DNA of 64,000 nucleotides from Salegentibacter sp. (GTDB lineage Bacteria; Bacteroidota; Bacteroidia; Flavobacteriales; Flavobacteriaceae), in contig CP051246.1 in assembly GCA_017795085.1 (NCBI GenBank), positions 3,288,514 through 3,352,513 of the forward strand. The letters are read 5' to 3'. This document shows, piece after piece, positions 36,286 to 45,882 of this stretch. A program made the translations under genes and the position numbers. How positions within the stretch are numbered: position 1 is the stretch's first letter; each line of letters opens with the position of its first letter. Under the pieces are notes generated by a model that worked only from the letters and a program-made list of their open reading frames with translations, was not told the origin of the DNA and searched no databases.

Positions 36286-36293
36286 TACTTTTG
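36286..36293 (+). promoter_or_regulatory. -7 promoter element for aspS
   Basis: TACTTTTG matches TAnnTTTG, 25 nt before the ATG at 36319. Confidence 0.6.
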
Positions 36294-36318
36294 CAGCCAC
36301 AAATTTTAAAGGGATATC

Positions 36319-38067
36319 ATGTACAGAAGTCATACCTGTGGAGAATTAAATGCATCACATATTGGCCGGGAGGTAAAACTTTCAGGCTGGATTCAAAAAA
36401 TAAGGGATAAAGGCTTTATGGTTTGGGTAGATTTACGCGACCGTTATGGCATTTGCCAGCTTATTTTTGATGAAGAGCGTTCAGCTTCAGCATTAATGGA
36501 AAAGGCGCAGAAATTGGGACGGGAATTTGTAATTCAGGTTACCGGTGAAGTTATTGAACGAGAATCTAAAAATCCAAATATCCCAACCGGTGAAATCGAG
36601 GTTCTGGTAAAAGAGCTAAACATTTTAAATACTGCCGAAACCCCTCCTTTTACTATTGAAAATGAAAGTGACGGTGGCGAAGACTTGCGAATGAAATACC
36701 GCTATCTCGATATTCGCAGAAACCCGGTAAAAAACAAGTTGATGTTTCGCCATAAAGTGGGAATGGAGGTTCGTAAATACCTTTCTGACCAGGAATTTAT
36801 TGAAGTTGAAACCCCTTATTTAATAAAGTCTACCCCTGAAGGTGCCCGCGATTTTGTAGTACCCAGCCGTATGAACGAAGGCCAGTTTTACGCCCTGCCC
36901 CAATCGCCGCAAACCTTTAAACAATTATTGATGGTAGGCGGAATGGATAAGTATTTCCAGATTGTAAAATGTTTTCGCGATGAAGACCTTCGGGCAGACC
37001 GACAACCGGAATTTACCCAGATTGACTGCGAAATGGCTTTTGTAGAACAGGAAGATATTCTGAATATTTTTGAAGGCTTAACCCGATATTTACTAAAAAC
37101 CATCAATAAAGTAGAGGTTTCGGAATTTCCCAGAATGACCTATGCCGAAGCGATGAAAAAATACGGCAACGACAAACCTGATATTCGATTCGGGATGGAA
37201 TTTACCGAATTAAATGAGCTTGCCAAAAACAAAGGTTTCAATGTTTTTGACCAACAGGAATTGATCGTCGGAATTGCCGTTCCAGGGGCAGCTTCTTATA
37301 CCCGGAAACAAATAGATAAATTGATTTCCTGGGTAAAAAGGCCTCAAATTGGGGCTAACGGACTCGTTTGGGCAAAATATAACGAAGATGGAAGTTTGAA
37401 ATCTTCCGTAGATAAATTTTATTCCGAAGAGGATCTTAAAACCTGGGCTGAAGCTACCGGAGCAAAACCCGGCGATTTAATACTGGTAATGGCCGGTGAT
37501 GCCAATAAGACCAGAGCCCAGCTAAGCGCACTAAGAATGTATCTAGGGAATGAATTAGGTCTGAGAAAACCCGATGAATTTGCTCCGCTTTGGGTAACCG
37601 ACTTCCCACTTTTAGAATGGGATGAAGAAACGGAACGCTTCCACGCTATGCACCATCCGTTTACTTCACCCAAAAAAGAAGATATCCCCTTGCTGGATTC
37701 TGAACCGGGAAAAGTACGTGCCAATGCTTATGATTTAGTACTTAACGGAAATGAAATTGGCGGTGGCTCCATTAGGATTCACGATAAAGAAACCCAGGCC
37801 AGGATGTTTGATTTTCTTGGCTTCACACCAGAAGAAGCCCGGGAACAATTTGGCTTTTTAATGGATGCTTTTCAATACGGCGCCCCACCCCATGGCGGAA
37901 TTGCCTTTGGTTTTGACCGCTTAGTAGCTATTTTAGGCGGCCGGGAAAGCATTCGGGATTTTATTGCATTCCCAAAAAACAATGCGGGACGTGATGTAAT
38001 GATAGATGCACCGGCAAAACTGGATAAGACACAGCTAGATGAGCTGCATTTACAGTTAAAACCCTAA
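36319..38067 (+). CDS. aspS: Aspartyl-tRNA synthetase
   Basis: The 582-residue class IIb synthetase is of bacterial type. It has an OB-fold anticodon domain (residues 1-110), motif 2 as [20 protein letters not shown], an inserted GAD-type domain around 290-420, and motif 3 as [15 protein letters not shown] near residue 530. [14 protein letters not shown] is also typical. It charges tRNA-Asp. Because asnS is also present, a discriminating enzyme is expected. Confidence 0.97.
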   Translation: MYRSHTCGELNASHIGREVKLSGWIQKIRDKGFMVWVDLRDRYGICQLIFDEERSASALMEKAQKLGREFVIQVTGEVIERESKNPNIPTGEIEVLVKELNILNTAETPPFTIENESDGGEDLRMKYRYLDIRRNPVKNKLMFRHKVGMEVRKYLSDQEFIEVETPYLIKSTPEGARDFVVPSRMNEGQFYALPQSPQTFKQLLMVGGMDKYFQIVKCFRDEDLRADRQPEFTQIDCEMAFVEQEDILNIFEGLTRYLLKTINKVEVSEFPRMTYAEAMKKYGNDKPDIRFGMEFTELNELAKNKGFNVFDQQELIVGIAVPGAASYTRKQIDKLISWVKRPQIGANGLVWAKYNEDGSLKSSVDKFYSEEDLKTWAEATGAKPGDLILVMAGDANKTRAQLSALRMYLGNELGLRKPDEFAPLWVTDFPLLEWDEETERFHAMHHPFTSPKKEDIPLLDSEPGKVRANAYDLVLNGNEIGGGSIRIHDKETQARMFDFLGFTPEEAREQFGFLMDAFQYGAPPHGGIAFGFDRLVAILGGRESIRDFIAFPKNNAGRDVMIDAPAKLDKTQLDELHLQLKP

Positions 38068-38105
38068 GCTTAAATCGCCTCTGGTGAGAATAAATGATGT
38101 ATAAG

Positions 38106-38133
38106 AAATCCTGCTTTTAGCGGGATTTTTTAT
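38106..38133 (+). terminator. Terminator of aspS
   Basis: AAATCCTGC pairs with GCGGGATTT (one T-G wobble) and is followed by TTTTTAT. Downstream, an AACCTGCAGGTT palindrome lies at 38183-38194 with no assigned role. Confidence 0.7.
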
Positions 38134-38270
38134 CTTCACAAAAAATTACCTCTTGTGGTATGGTCATAGGGAAAAAATTGAAAACCTGCAGGTTATAGAC
38201 CCGAAGATGTTTTCACCATTGAATTCCCCTTTTTAAGATTAAGGGCTTTTATACTAAAATATTTTTTTAA

Positions 38271-40061
38271 GTGGCTAACAAAACAAAAAAATTATTAATC
38301 CGTTTATCCGATTGGAGTAACAGGCATCTCAGTCATCAGCAGTTTTTAATGATATTGAGTGCCATTATCGGGTTTACCGCAGGGCTTGGTGCTGTAGCCA
38401 TTAAAAACCTTACACATTATATTCAGCGTTTACTTGAAGGAGGCTTAATTGTTAATTACCACCATGCTTTTTATTTTATATTTCCTGTAATCGGCCTAAG
38501 TCTTACTTTACTCATCATCAAATTTGTTTTCAAAAAAAAGATAGGTCATGGAATTCCCTCTACCCTGTATGCCATATCCCGCCGTAAAGGGATTATGCGT
38601 TCTTTTCAAATGTACGCCTCCCTTATTACCGCACCATTAACCGTTGGTTTTGGAGGATCGGTTGGGTTAGAGGGGCCAACCGTGGCTACCGGATCGTCTT
38701 TAGGTTCTAATATTTCGCGGTTTTTTAAAATGAACCAGAGTTCACGAACCCTTCTTATAGGTTGTGCAGCCGCAGGTGCCATGTCATCAATTTTTAAAGC
38801 CCCAATCGCAGCGATAATTTTTGCTATTGAAGTATTTAGCTTAGACCTTACCCTAATTTCAATGGTACCGTTACTTATTGCATCGGTTTCGGCAATTCTC
38901 ACCTCATATTTTTTCTTCGGCTCAGATATTATTCTGCCTTTTGAACTGCAAGACAATTTCACTATTTCCGAAGTGCCATTTTATGTTATACTTGGAGTGC
39001 TTGCCGCCGGATGCTCTATGTACTTCACCAGCATGTATTTTAAAGTCAGTAGTTTATTTAAAAAGATAAATTCTCCTTTTTATAGACTCCTAGTTGGTGG
39101 AATTGGATTGGGAATCCTCATTTTTTTAATTCCGCCATTATATGGTGAAGGCTACAATGTAATCAACAATTTATTGGCAGAAGATTATCTGGAAGCCCTG
39201 GGCACTAATTTTTTTAATGCTTATCTTGATAACATCTGGGTTGTGGTTATGCTTTTGGCAGGTCTTGTAATTTTCAAAATTTTTGCTACCTCGCTTACTT
39301 TTGGTGCCGGTGGAATTGGCGGGATTTTTGCCCCGGTTTTATTTATGGGAAGCGCCATGGGGCACTGTTTCGCCCTTATTATCAACAACCTGGGGATTTT
39401 AAAAAACCCTATTTCAGTAAGCAGTTTTACCATGGTGGGTATGGCCGGGTTAATGGCCGGAGTTTTACACGCCCCACTCACAGCTATTTTCCTTATTGCT
39501 GAACTTACCGGAGGCTATGAACTTTTTGTACCTTTAATGATTACCGCGGCAATTTCGTTTATGATTACCAACCAGTTTCAGCCGCATTCGGTTTATACCA
39601 TGGAGCTTGCCCGTCGTGGTGATTTATTAACCCACAACAAAGATCAGGCAGTACTTACCCTGCTAAATATTCAGCAGGTAATCGAGAAAAACTTTATTCC
39701 ACTTAAAACAGATATGAATTTAGGGCAGGTTATTAAAGAAGGCGTAATTAAATCTTCTCGGAATATTTTTCCTGTTATTGATGAAAACCGTAACTTCATG
39801 GGCATTCTTTTACTGGACGATATCAGGCCAATTATGTTTGAGCAAAAAATGTATGAAGAGGTAAAAGTTACTGAAATCATGCAGCGTGCCCCGGAAATCA
39901 TTGATTTAGATAAAGACCGAATGAAAGAAATTATGCGTAAATTTCAGGAAAGCAACGCTTGGAACCTACCTGTGGTTCAGGATAAAAAATACGTGGGTTT
40001 TATCTCAAAATCAAAACTGCTCACCGCCTACAGACAAAAACTAATTGAAGTAACTGTATAA
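38271..40061 (+). CDS. ClC-type chloride channel or transporter with C-terminal CBS domains
   Basis: The 596-residue protein has the ClC signatures GSVGLEGPTVATGS (the GxEGP motif, with the gating-type Glu), GCAAAGAMSSIFKAPIAAIIFAIE and FGAGGIGGIFAPVLFMG. About 130 C-terminal residues form a pair of CBS domains (starting near FIPLKTDMNLGQVIKEG), which often bind adenine nucleotides and regulate transport. The start is GTG at 38271. A small membrane protein follows 3 nt after its stop. Whether it is a channel or a proton antiporter is unclear. Confidence 0.93.
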   Translation: MANKTKKLLIRLSDWSNRHLSHQQFLMILSAIIGFTAGLGAVAIKNLTHYIQRLLEGGLIVNYHHAFYFIFPVIGLSLTLLIIKFVFKKKIGHGIPSTLYAISRRKGIMRSFQMYASLITAPLTVGFGGSVGLEGPTVATGSSLGSNISRFFKMNQSSRTLLIGCAAAGAMSSIFKAPIAAIIFAIEVFSLDLTLISMVPLLIASVSAILTSYFFFGSDIILPFELQDNFTISEVPFYVILGVLAAGCSMYFTSMYFKVSSLFKKINSPFYRLLVGGIGLGILIFLIPPLYGEGYNVINNLLAEDYLEALGTNFFNAYLDNIWVVVMLLAGLVIFKIFATSLTFGAGGIGGIFAPVLFMGSAMGHCFALIINNLGILKNPISVSSFTMVGMAGLMAGVLHAPLTAIFLIAELTGGYELFVPLMITAAISFMITNQFQPHSVYTMELARRGDLLTHNKDQAVLTLLNIQQVIEKNFIPLKTDMNLGQVIKEGVIKSSRNIFPVIDENRNFMGILLLDDIRPIMFEQKMYEEVKVTEIMQRAPEIIDLDKDRMKEIMRKFQESNAWNLPVVQDKKYVGFISKSKLLTAYRQKLIEVTV

Positions 40062-40064
40062 AAT

Positions 40065-40307
40065 ATGATAAACACTGTAATGAAAATATTAGGCATTCTT
40101 ATCGTAATCGCTATTGGGGTTGGTTTTTATATTAGAACCTTTGAGAATCAAGAACAGGGCGATATTATAATTGGCCTGTCGGTCCTGGCCAGTGCTTTTA
40201 TATTAATGCCTATCTTTCTATATGTCAGGTGGAAAGGAAAGCGATTAAAAGATTATACTCTTACCAAAGAGAACATGGATAAAATGCGCGACAAGGGTAT
40301 AGATTAG
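40065..40307 (+). CDS. Small two-span membrane protein after the ClC gene
   Basis: The 80-residue protein has two hydrophobic segments (about residues 7-24 and 35-52) and a basic C-terminal tail. It starts 3 nt after the ClC stop codon, so it is co-transcribed with it. A second Met five residues later (40080) is also a possible start. No family was recognised. Confidence 0.7.
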   Translation: MINTVMKILGILIVIAIGVGFYIRTFENQEQGDIIIGLSVLASAFILMPIFLYVRWKGKRLKDYTLTKENMDKMRDKGID

Positions 40308-40373
40308 GCAAATGAATTAACGACTTTTCAAAATAAATTAACCTTTTTTAGGGCCATGTCAATAATATTGTAG

Positions 40374-40381
40374 TATGTTTG
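40374..40381 (+). promoter_or_regulatory. -7 promoter element for the cold-shock gene
   Basis: TATGTTTG matches TAnnTTTG, 30 nt before the ATG at 40412. It shows that an in-frame start at 40379 is not used. Confidence 0.6.
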
Positions 40382-40411
40382 TACTTTATTAATTATTATT
40401 ATTTTATTACA

Positions 40412-40606
40412 ATGGAAGGTACAGTTAAATTTTTCAACGAGTCTAAAGGTTATGGATTCATTACCAACGACGAAACAGGACGTGACATCTTTGTACACGT
40501 TACCGGACTTGATGGAGAAACCATCAACGAAGGTGACAAAGTAGAGTACGAAGAGTTAGAAGGAAGAAAAGGAATTAACGCAAGCCAAGTGCGCGTTATT
40601 GAATAA
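40412..40606 (+). CDS. Cold-shock domain protein (CspA family)
   Basis: The 64-residue protein is a single cold-shock OB-fold. RNP1 reads KGYGFITND at about residues 12-20 and RNP2 reads DIFVHVTGL. It should bind single-stranded RNA or DNA and melt RNA structures. The size is typical. It has its own promoter and terminator. Confidence 0.95.
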   Translation: MEGTVKFFNESKGYGFITNDETGRDIFVHVTGLDGETINEGDKVEYEELEGRKGINASQVRVIE

Positions 40607-40631
40607 TATATTATTCTAATTTCGAACTGCT

Positions 40632-40658
40632 AAAGCCGCTTTTTAAAGCGGCTTTTTT
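40632..40658. terminator. Bidirectional terminator of the cold-shock and araC-type genes
   Basis: AAAGCCGCT pairs with AGCGGCTTT around a TTTTAA loop and is followed by a T-run. The two genes converge on it. Confidence 0.85.
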
Positions 40659-40659
40659 A

Positions 40660-41631
40660 TTAACTTAAAGTTTGCTTAGGCGTGTGCCCATAATACTTTT
40701 TAAAAGTATTTATAAAATGTGGTACACTTTTATAACCTAAAATCCCCGCTATTTCGTTTACGGTGTATTTTCCTACAAGGCTCCTGGCTTTTTTCATCCG
40801 TAATTCAATAACAAAACTCCTTATTGTTTTTCCATATACTTTTTTAAATCCCTGTTTTAGCTGAAGTTCGTTGAGTAAAACGCTCCTTGACAATGCCTTA
40901 ATGGTAGGCGGATTTTTATAATTTTCAAGCAACAAGGCCTGTGCGGTTTCTACTTTTTCAAAATGTTCTGTCGTAAGTCCGCTATTTTCAGCAGCAGTAT
41001 TTTCACATTGACACACATGAAGGTAAAGAAACAATTCTTTCAACTTAAGTTCTAAATAGTATTTTTTTAAATCCTGCTTCCACTCACATTCTGTGATTTC
41101 ACTAAAAAGCTGATGTAATTTATAATTTACTGGGTACTTACACTGCCCCATTCTCAACCGCTCTCGCATTTCTATTTTTTTATAAAAAATATTTTGCCCT
41201 GCCCATGTCTCATATTTCAATAATTCAAGGTAATAAGCTTTAGACAAAAAAATTGCCTGATAATGGGTTGGACATAAGGCTGGCATCTCCATGTGATTCT
41301 CTGTATCACAATCATAACAGCATTGAATACTCCCAAAACCGATCGCCGTCCTTTCTCCTGAATAAATCATCTGCGACTCCCCTCTTCCCAAATACGAAAT
41401 TTGAACATACTCGCCACAAATACTAAAAATATCGGTGATTTTTTGTGTACTTTCAAGCACGGTATCCACACTAAAAAAATCCATCCCACATTGAATTTTA
41501 CTATTAACATTAAGGCCAGAAGGCGTTTTTAATATAATCTCATCTGAAGTAATTTCGGCCCGATTTATTTTAGAGAGATCAAGACTAAACAGCATTCTAT
41601 CAACCTCTTTTAATTTAGATTCAATATACAT
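40660..41631 (-). CDS. AraC family transcriptional regulator, probable regulator of the iron/siderophore locus
   Basis: The 323-residue protein ends in the double helix-turn-helix domain of AraC regulators (about residues 225-323, with GYKSVPHFINTFKKYYGHTP as the second motif). The N-terminal 210 residues hold ten cysteines, including C104, C105, C108 and C120 followed by H123. This could be a metal or redox site. It is divergent from the TonB receptor, and the shared control module starts 7 nt upstream of its ATG. PchR-type AraC regulators of iron uptake have the same layout, so it probably senses iron or an incoming siderophore. Confidence 0.9.
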   Translation of the reverse strand: MYIESKLKEVDRMLFSLDLSKINRAEITSDEIILKTPSGLNVNSKIQCGMDFFSVDTVLESTQKITDIFSICGEYVQISYLGRGESQMIYSGERTAIGFGSIQCCYDCDTENHMEMPALCPTHYQAIFLSKAYYLELLKYETWAGQNIFYKKIEMRERLRMGQCKYPVNYKLHQLFSEITECEWKQDLKKYYLELKLKELFLYLHVCQCENTAAENSGLTTEHFEKVETAQALLLENYKNPPTIKALSRSVLLNELQLKQGFKKVYGKTIRSFVIELRMKKARSLVGKYTVNEIAGILGYKSVPHFINTFKKYYGHTPKQTLS

Positions 41632-41637
41632 AATACG

Positions 41638-41731
41638 TTTTCCGCTATTTTTATTCCCGAAACAGAAATCCCTTCATCTCGGTAAAAGATATATTTGCCG
41701 CAAGTTATTTAAAATTAGTTTAAATAAGAAC
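41638..41731 (+). promoter_or_regulatory. Regulatory module A of the TonB receptor operon
   Basis: This 94-bp module starts TTTTCCGCTATT, followed by TTATT, CC and GAAACAGA. It contains the -7 element TATATTTG (41690-41697) and ends with AGTTTAAATAAGAAC. A second copy in the same order stands at 45746-45838, upstream of the PepSY-type half of the locus. It also lies directly in front of the divergent araC-type gene. The upstream TTTTCCGCTATT...AACAGA block is the best candidate binding site for that regulator. Confidence 0.75.
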
Positions 41732-41745
41732 AATAAACCTGAATT

Positions 41746-44184
41746 GTGCTGAAAAATTTTACCAAAACTTTTGTTTTCTTATTGCTTTCAACAGCAATTT
41801 CTACTTTAAATGCCCAGCAAAACGAACCTAAAAGATTCAATATTTCAGGAATAATTGAAGACGAAAACGGCGATGTAGTAAAAGGAGCAAAAATAACCGC
41901 CTCTAATCTGGATGAAAGCCGAAATACCAAATCAGATTCAGCGGGGAAATATATCTTAAAGAACCTCCCGGAAGGAATTTATTTACTTGAAATTCATAAC
42001 GGTAACTTTATAGATCATCAACAGATTGCGGTAAAAAAACAACACTTAAAGCATAATATTGTTTTCAATAATTCTGATCACGAATTAGGTGAAGTCCATC
42101 TTCGGGCTGAATCATTCAAATCCAAAATAGAGAAAAAAGGTTTTGCACTTAATGTTGTAGAAACTAAAAAAGCAAGTGTTAGAAATATTCAGACAAATGA
42201 ATTATTGAATACTACCGTTGGGGTAAAAATTCGCCAGAATGGTGGTCTAGGTTCTCGTGCGGAATACAGTTTGAATGGGTTATCGGGAAGTGCTGTACGC
42301 ATTTTTATAGACGGGATTCCCATCTCTACATTCGGTTCTTCATACAACTTAAACAGCATCCCTCCTTCAATGATCGAGCGAATTGAAGTCTACAAAGGAG
42401 TAGTCCCCGGACATTTAGCTGACGATGCCCTGGGTGGCGCTATTAACATTGTGCTTAATAAACAATCAAGCAAGAATATTAATGCCTCTGTCTCGTACGG
42501 ATCATTTAATACTTTTCAGACCAATGCAAATGGGCTGTATCGCTTTGATAAATCAGGGCTTACCATAAAAGCCTCTGCTTTTCACAACTATTCTGATAAT
42601 GATTATGAAGTTTCGGGCCGAAGTGTGGTAGTAAAAGGATTAGGCGGACAACAAACTCCTATTACCGCGAGAAGGTTTAACGACGCCTACAGATCTACAG
42701 GGGGTATGGCTCAGATAGGATATACCGATGTAAAATGGGCCGACCAGTTTTTTCTTGGCTTTACAGGGTCTGATGATTATAAGGAAGTACAGCACGGCGC
42801 TTTTATGACCGATACCCCATATAAAGGAAGATTCCTTGAATCAGATGCATCCCTGATCAATTTAACTTACCAGAAGAAAGATCTTTTTACCAAGGGTTTA
42901 GATATTAATGTAAACGGATACTACGGTACGCGCAACCGCCAGGTGAACGACACGGTTCCTTGGGCTTATAGCTGGAACGGAAACCGAGCGATTAATTATG
43001 AAGGTGAGGAATTTAAATATACCCGGCGTTCACAACAAGAAGGTGGACCCACGCTTGCTAAAATAAACCGAAATGTAGCCTCCATTAGAACAGGTTTGGC
43101 TTATGCTATAAGTGATCATCACACAGTTTTGGCAAACCACGTGTATAGTGGAATTGATAGAGAAGATAGTGACAAGCTAAAATCTGTCTTAGAAAACACT
43201 TTTTTAGGAACAAGGGATTTACACAAAAACATACTTTCTTTAACCTATGAGTTCAATGCTTTTGATGACAAGCTAAAAGCAAATTTATTTGGCAAATACT
43301 ACCAGCAAAAAACTGTAAGTGTAGATCCTGCCATCCAAACAGGTCCAGATGGAAACAGGCAGATTGTAGATGAGGTGGTAAGCAGCAACAAAGAATATGA
43401 AGGCTATGGTTTTGCAGCTTCTTACGAGCTTAGTCCCAATATCACGTTCTTAACCTCGACCGAAAAAGCCATACGATTACCAAACGAAACCGAAATTTTT
43501 GGGAACGATGGCGATAATGTGGTAGCAAACTCAAGCATTAACCCCGAGCAAAGTAACAATTATAACTTAGGGGCTAAACTGGGAAGTTTTAATCTAAAAA
43601 AACATCAGGTTTCCGTTTCAACCAATCTTTTTACACGAAACATTAAGGATAGAATTGGCTTACCTATCCAGACATCCTCAAATATTAATGAAGAATTAAT
43701 TCTATACGAAAATCAGGGAAGCGGAACTTCTAAGGGTATAGACGCACAATTAAATTATACCTACAACAATAATTTCGGGCTTAATTTCAATATGTCCCGA
43801 TTCGATTTAAAAATTAAAAACAAAGGTGTAGAAGTAGCTGTTCCCAACACACCATTTTTTACAATGAATGGCAACTTACGTTATTCATTTAAAGATTTAA
43901 TTCAGAAAAACTCCCGGCTAAATCTATTCTACACCATGTACTTTACTGATGAGTTCTCCTACCTGGTTCCCCAGGGATCCAACACCGCAGGAAATGATTT
44001 CTTCAAAGTACCTCAGCAATTAGCACAAGATCTTGGGCTTAGCTACACCTTCCCAAATCAAAATTTTATAATGAGTTTTGATGTGAAAAACATCTTTGAC
44101 AAACCTGTTTACGACAACTTATCGGTACAAAAACCGGGAAGAGCTTTTTATCTAAAATTAAACTATACAATCAATAAATTTTAA
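41746..44184 (+). CDS. TonB-dependent siderophore-type receptor (XusA-like)
   Basis: The 812-residue outer-membrane protein has a signal peptide (ending near TLNAQQ), a carboxypeptidase-regulatory-like domain at about 30-110, and a plug domain (about 120-235, with IDGIPISTFGSSYNLNSIPP and IERIEVYKGVVPGHLADDAL). A 22-strand barrel with a C-terminal ending in LKLNYTINKF completes it. The start is a GTG at 41746. No SusD partner follows; instead a DUF4374 lipoprotein does, as in the XusAB pair of Bacteroides. The substrate is probably a ferric siderophore or another metal chelate. Confidence 0.9.
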   Translation: MLKNFTKTFVFLLLSTAISTLNAQQNEPKRFNISGIIEDENGDVVKGAKITASNLDESRNTKSDSAGKYILKNLPEGIYLLEIHNGNFIDHQQIAVKKQHLKHNIVFNNSDHELGEVHLRAESFKSKIEKKGFALNVVETKKASVRNIQTNELLNTTVGVKIRQNGGLGSRAEYSLNGLSGSAVRIFIDGIPISTFGSSYNLNSIPPSMIERIEVYKGVVPGHLADDALGGAINIVLNKQSSKNINASVSYGSFNTFQTNANGLYRFDKSGLTIKASAFHNYSDNDYEVSGRSVVVKGLGGQQTPITARRFNDAYRSTGGMAQIGYTDVKWADQFFLGFTGSDDYKEVQHGAFMTDTPYKGRFLESDASLINLTYQKKDLFTKGLDINVNGYYGTRNRQVNDTVPWAYSWNGNRAINYEGEEFKYTRRSQQEGGPTLAKINRNVASIRTGLAYAISDHHTVLANHVYSGIDREDSDKLKSVLENTFLGTRDLHKNILSLTYEFNAFDDKLKANLFGKYYQQKTVSVDPAIQTGPDGNRQIVDEVVSSNKEYEGYGFAASYELSPNITFLTSTEKAIRLPNETEIFGNDGDNVVANSSINPEQSNNYNLGAKLGSFNLKKHQVSVSTNLFTRNIKDRIGLPIQTSSNINEELILYENQGSGTSKGIDAQLNYTYNNNFGLNFNMSRFDLKIKNKGVEVAVPNTPFFTMNGNLRYSFKDLIQKNSRLNLFYTMYFTDEFSYLVPQGSNTAGNDFFKVPQQLAQDLGLSYTFPNQNFIMSFDVKNIFDKPVYDNLSVQKPGRAFYLKLNYTINKF

Positions 44185-44203
44185 TTACTAAACACTAAAC
44201 AAC

Positions 44204-45571
44204 ATGAATCGTATTTATTTTAACATTAAAACTTTAGCAAGCCTTGCCATAGCAACAGGATTACTAGCTTCCTGTAGTAACGATGACGGCCCTGTAGACC
44301 CCGGCCAGGAACCAGGCGACAATGAAGGCGGCAGATGGATTACTGTTGCTGCTGCCCGAATGGGGGATAATCCCGGGGATGGTAACGGGGGAACATTGAT
44401 TTATTCGGTAACCAGTGAAGAAGCTAAAGACCCAACGGTAGCTATAGAGCCCTTTGATAACGGATTTACAGCCCCATCAAACAGAACTGCGAGATTACAA
44501 TCTTCTGAAGACGGCAACACTATATTTAACATTAGCTATGCTGGCGAAACAGGTGGTAGATATACAAAATATAATGTAGAAGGTGGGCAGAACTTCTCAG
44601 AAGCCGGTTCTCCAATAAGTATTAGTGAATATGTAGGTTCTGCCCCTCGATGGATTAAATTATTTGACGGAGACAAAACAGGAGCTGCTGTTTATGTAGA
44701 TACCGAAAATCAATTTAATGATAATGACACTCCAGAGGATGAGAGCGATGATTTTTATGAGCGTACCGAAGCTACTATGGGAATTGTCACCTTAGATTTA
44801 CAGAATTCCGTCATAAATAAATTTGAAGAATCGAGCCTTCGGCTAAGCGAAGAACTGGAAGCACAAGGGTATTACTTTGGCAGAATCGATATGCCTGTCT
44901 TAAATGCTGCCGGCGATAAGTTATATATTGGAGCACGTTTAAGCAAAGTAAACCCCGAAACTACCGAATCGGACAGGGATTTTGAAGCTTTAGCAGCTAA
45001 AACCATTGTACTGGATTACCCATCTTTAGAAAACCCAACAATTATTACTTCTGAAATAGGTAAAGGAAACACCAACGGATATCGAAGCATTAATGCTTTT
45101 CTTGTAAACGGAAGTGTTTATCAGGCAAACCAGGGAGACCCGGAAGGTTCTCATATCTTAAAAATCGATGCTGATAACGAATACGATAATTCATATGACT
45201 TTAACCTTGATGAAGCTTTAGGTGTAGACGATGCTTATATTCTTGCCTGGAGACCTACAGCCAATGGTAAAGCTGTTGTAGCTTACCGCCACGCAGGTTC
45301 TGCCGAAGGTGTAGCAGGAGCTCAGGGGTACTTTGCCCTGGTAGATCTAGAGGCACAAACAGCGCAAAAAATAGACGGCATCCCATATAATGAAGATTTT
45401 TACTTATTCCAATACCAGGGCTTTGTGGTTGATGGAGATGAAGTATATGTAACAGAAGCTCCCGTAGGAGAAAACGGTAATATTTATGTTATTGATACAG
45501 AAACTGGCGAGGTTACAAAAGGAGCTGAGCTGGTAAATGTAGAAGGAAGCCACTTTATCGGGGTATTTTAA
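44204..45571 (+). CDS. DUF4374 surface lipoprotein (XusB-like substrate-binding protein)
   Basis: The 455-residue protein has a lipoprotein signal peptide (lipobox LLASC, Cys at about 25) followed by an acidic linker rich in Asp, Gly and Pro. Repeated strands typical of a beta-propeller follow. The opening WITVAAARMGDNPGDGN and the general spacing fit DUF4374. In Bacteroides the DUF4374 protein XusB is a surface siderophore-binding partner of the receptor XusA. This gene follows the receptor after 19 nt and is followed by a terminator. Confidence 0.83.
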   Translation: MNRIYFNIKTLASLAIATGLLASCSNDDGPVDPGQEPGDNEGGRWITVAAARMGDNPGDGNGGTLIYSVTSEEAKDPTVAIEPFDNGFTAPSNRTARLQSSEDGNTIFNISYAGETGGRYTKYNVEGGQNFSEAGSPISISEYVGSAPRWIKLFDGDKTGAAVYVDTENQFNDNDTPEDESDDFYERTEATMGIVTLDLQNSVINKFEESSLRLSEELEAQGYYFGRIDMPVLNAAGDKLYIGARLSKVNPETTESDRDFEALAAKTIVLDYPSLENPTIITSEIGKGNTNGYRSINAFLVNGSVYQANQGDPEGSHILKIDADNEYDNSYDFNLDEALGVDDAYILAWRPTANGKAVVAYRHAGSAEGVAGAQGYFALVDLEAQTAQKIDGIPYNEDFYLFQYQGFVVDGDEVYVTEAPVGENGNIYVIDTETGEVTKGAELVNVEGSHFIGVF

Positions 45572-45594
45572 AATATTTAATTAGCCAACCAAAT

Positions 45595-45630
45595 AACAGG
45601 GCTGTCCTTCCTGGCAGCCCTGTTTCTTTT
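45595..45630 (+). terminator. Terminator after the DUF4374 gene
   Basis: AACAGGGCTG pairs with CAGCCCTGTT and is followed by TCTTTTTTT. It splits the locus into two transcription units; the next one has its own promoter module. Confidence 0.88.
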
Positions 45631-45745
45631 TTTATATCTCGTAGCTTAAACCTTCAAAATAAATTCAGTCAAGAGTTTTTGTCCGGTCCTGCACTCTTTT
45701 TGTGAATCTTAAAGAATTGGACATTAATCCGGTTATTAAAATCCA

Positions 45746-45838
45746 TTTTCCGCTATTATTATTACCAAAACAGATATTATTTTTTCTGTTTCTTTATATT
45801 TTTGCAATAAATTATTTAGATTTGGTTTAAATAAAAAC
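45746..45838 (+). promoter_or_regulatory. Regulatory module B, near-duplicate of module A
   Basis: The module begins TTTTCCGCTATT, followed by ATTATT, ACC and AAAACAGA. It contains -7 element TATTTTTG (45797-45804) and ends AAATTATTTAGATTTGGTTT followed by AAATAAAAAC. It aligns with 41638-41731 over its full length with one 1-nt gap. The 311-bp stretch 45572-45882 otherwise holds only the preceding terminator and no gene. Confidence 0.78.
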
Positions 45839-45882
45839 GCTTAACTTAAAAGCTTTAGATGATTTTAAAATAAAAACCTGTT

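Noticed and set aside
42000..45571. SusCD-type glycan utilisation pair
   Set aside because: The lipoprotein after the TonB receptor lacks the helical SusD fold signature and looks like a DUF4374 propeller; no glycoside hydrolases are nearby.
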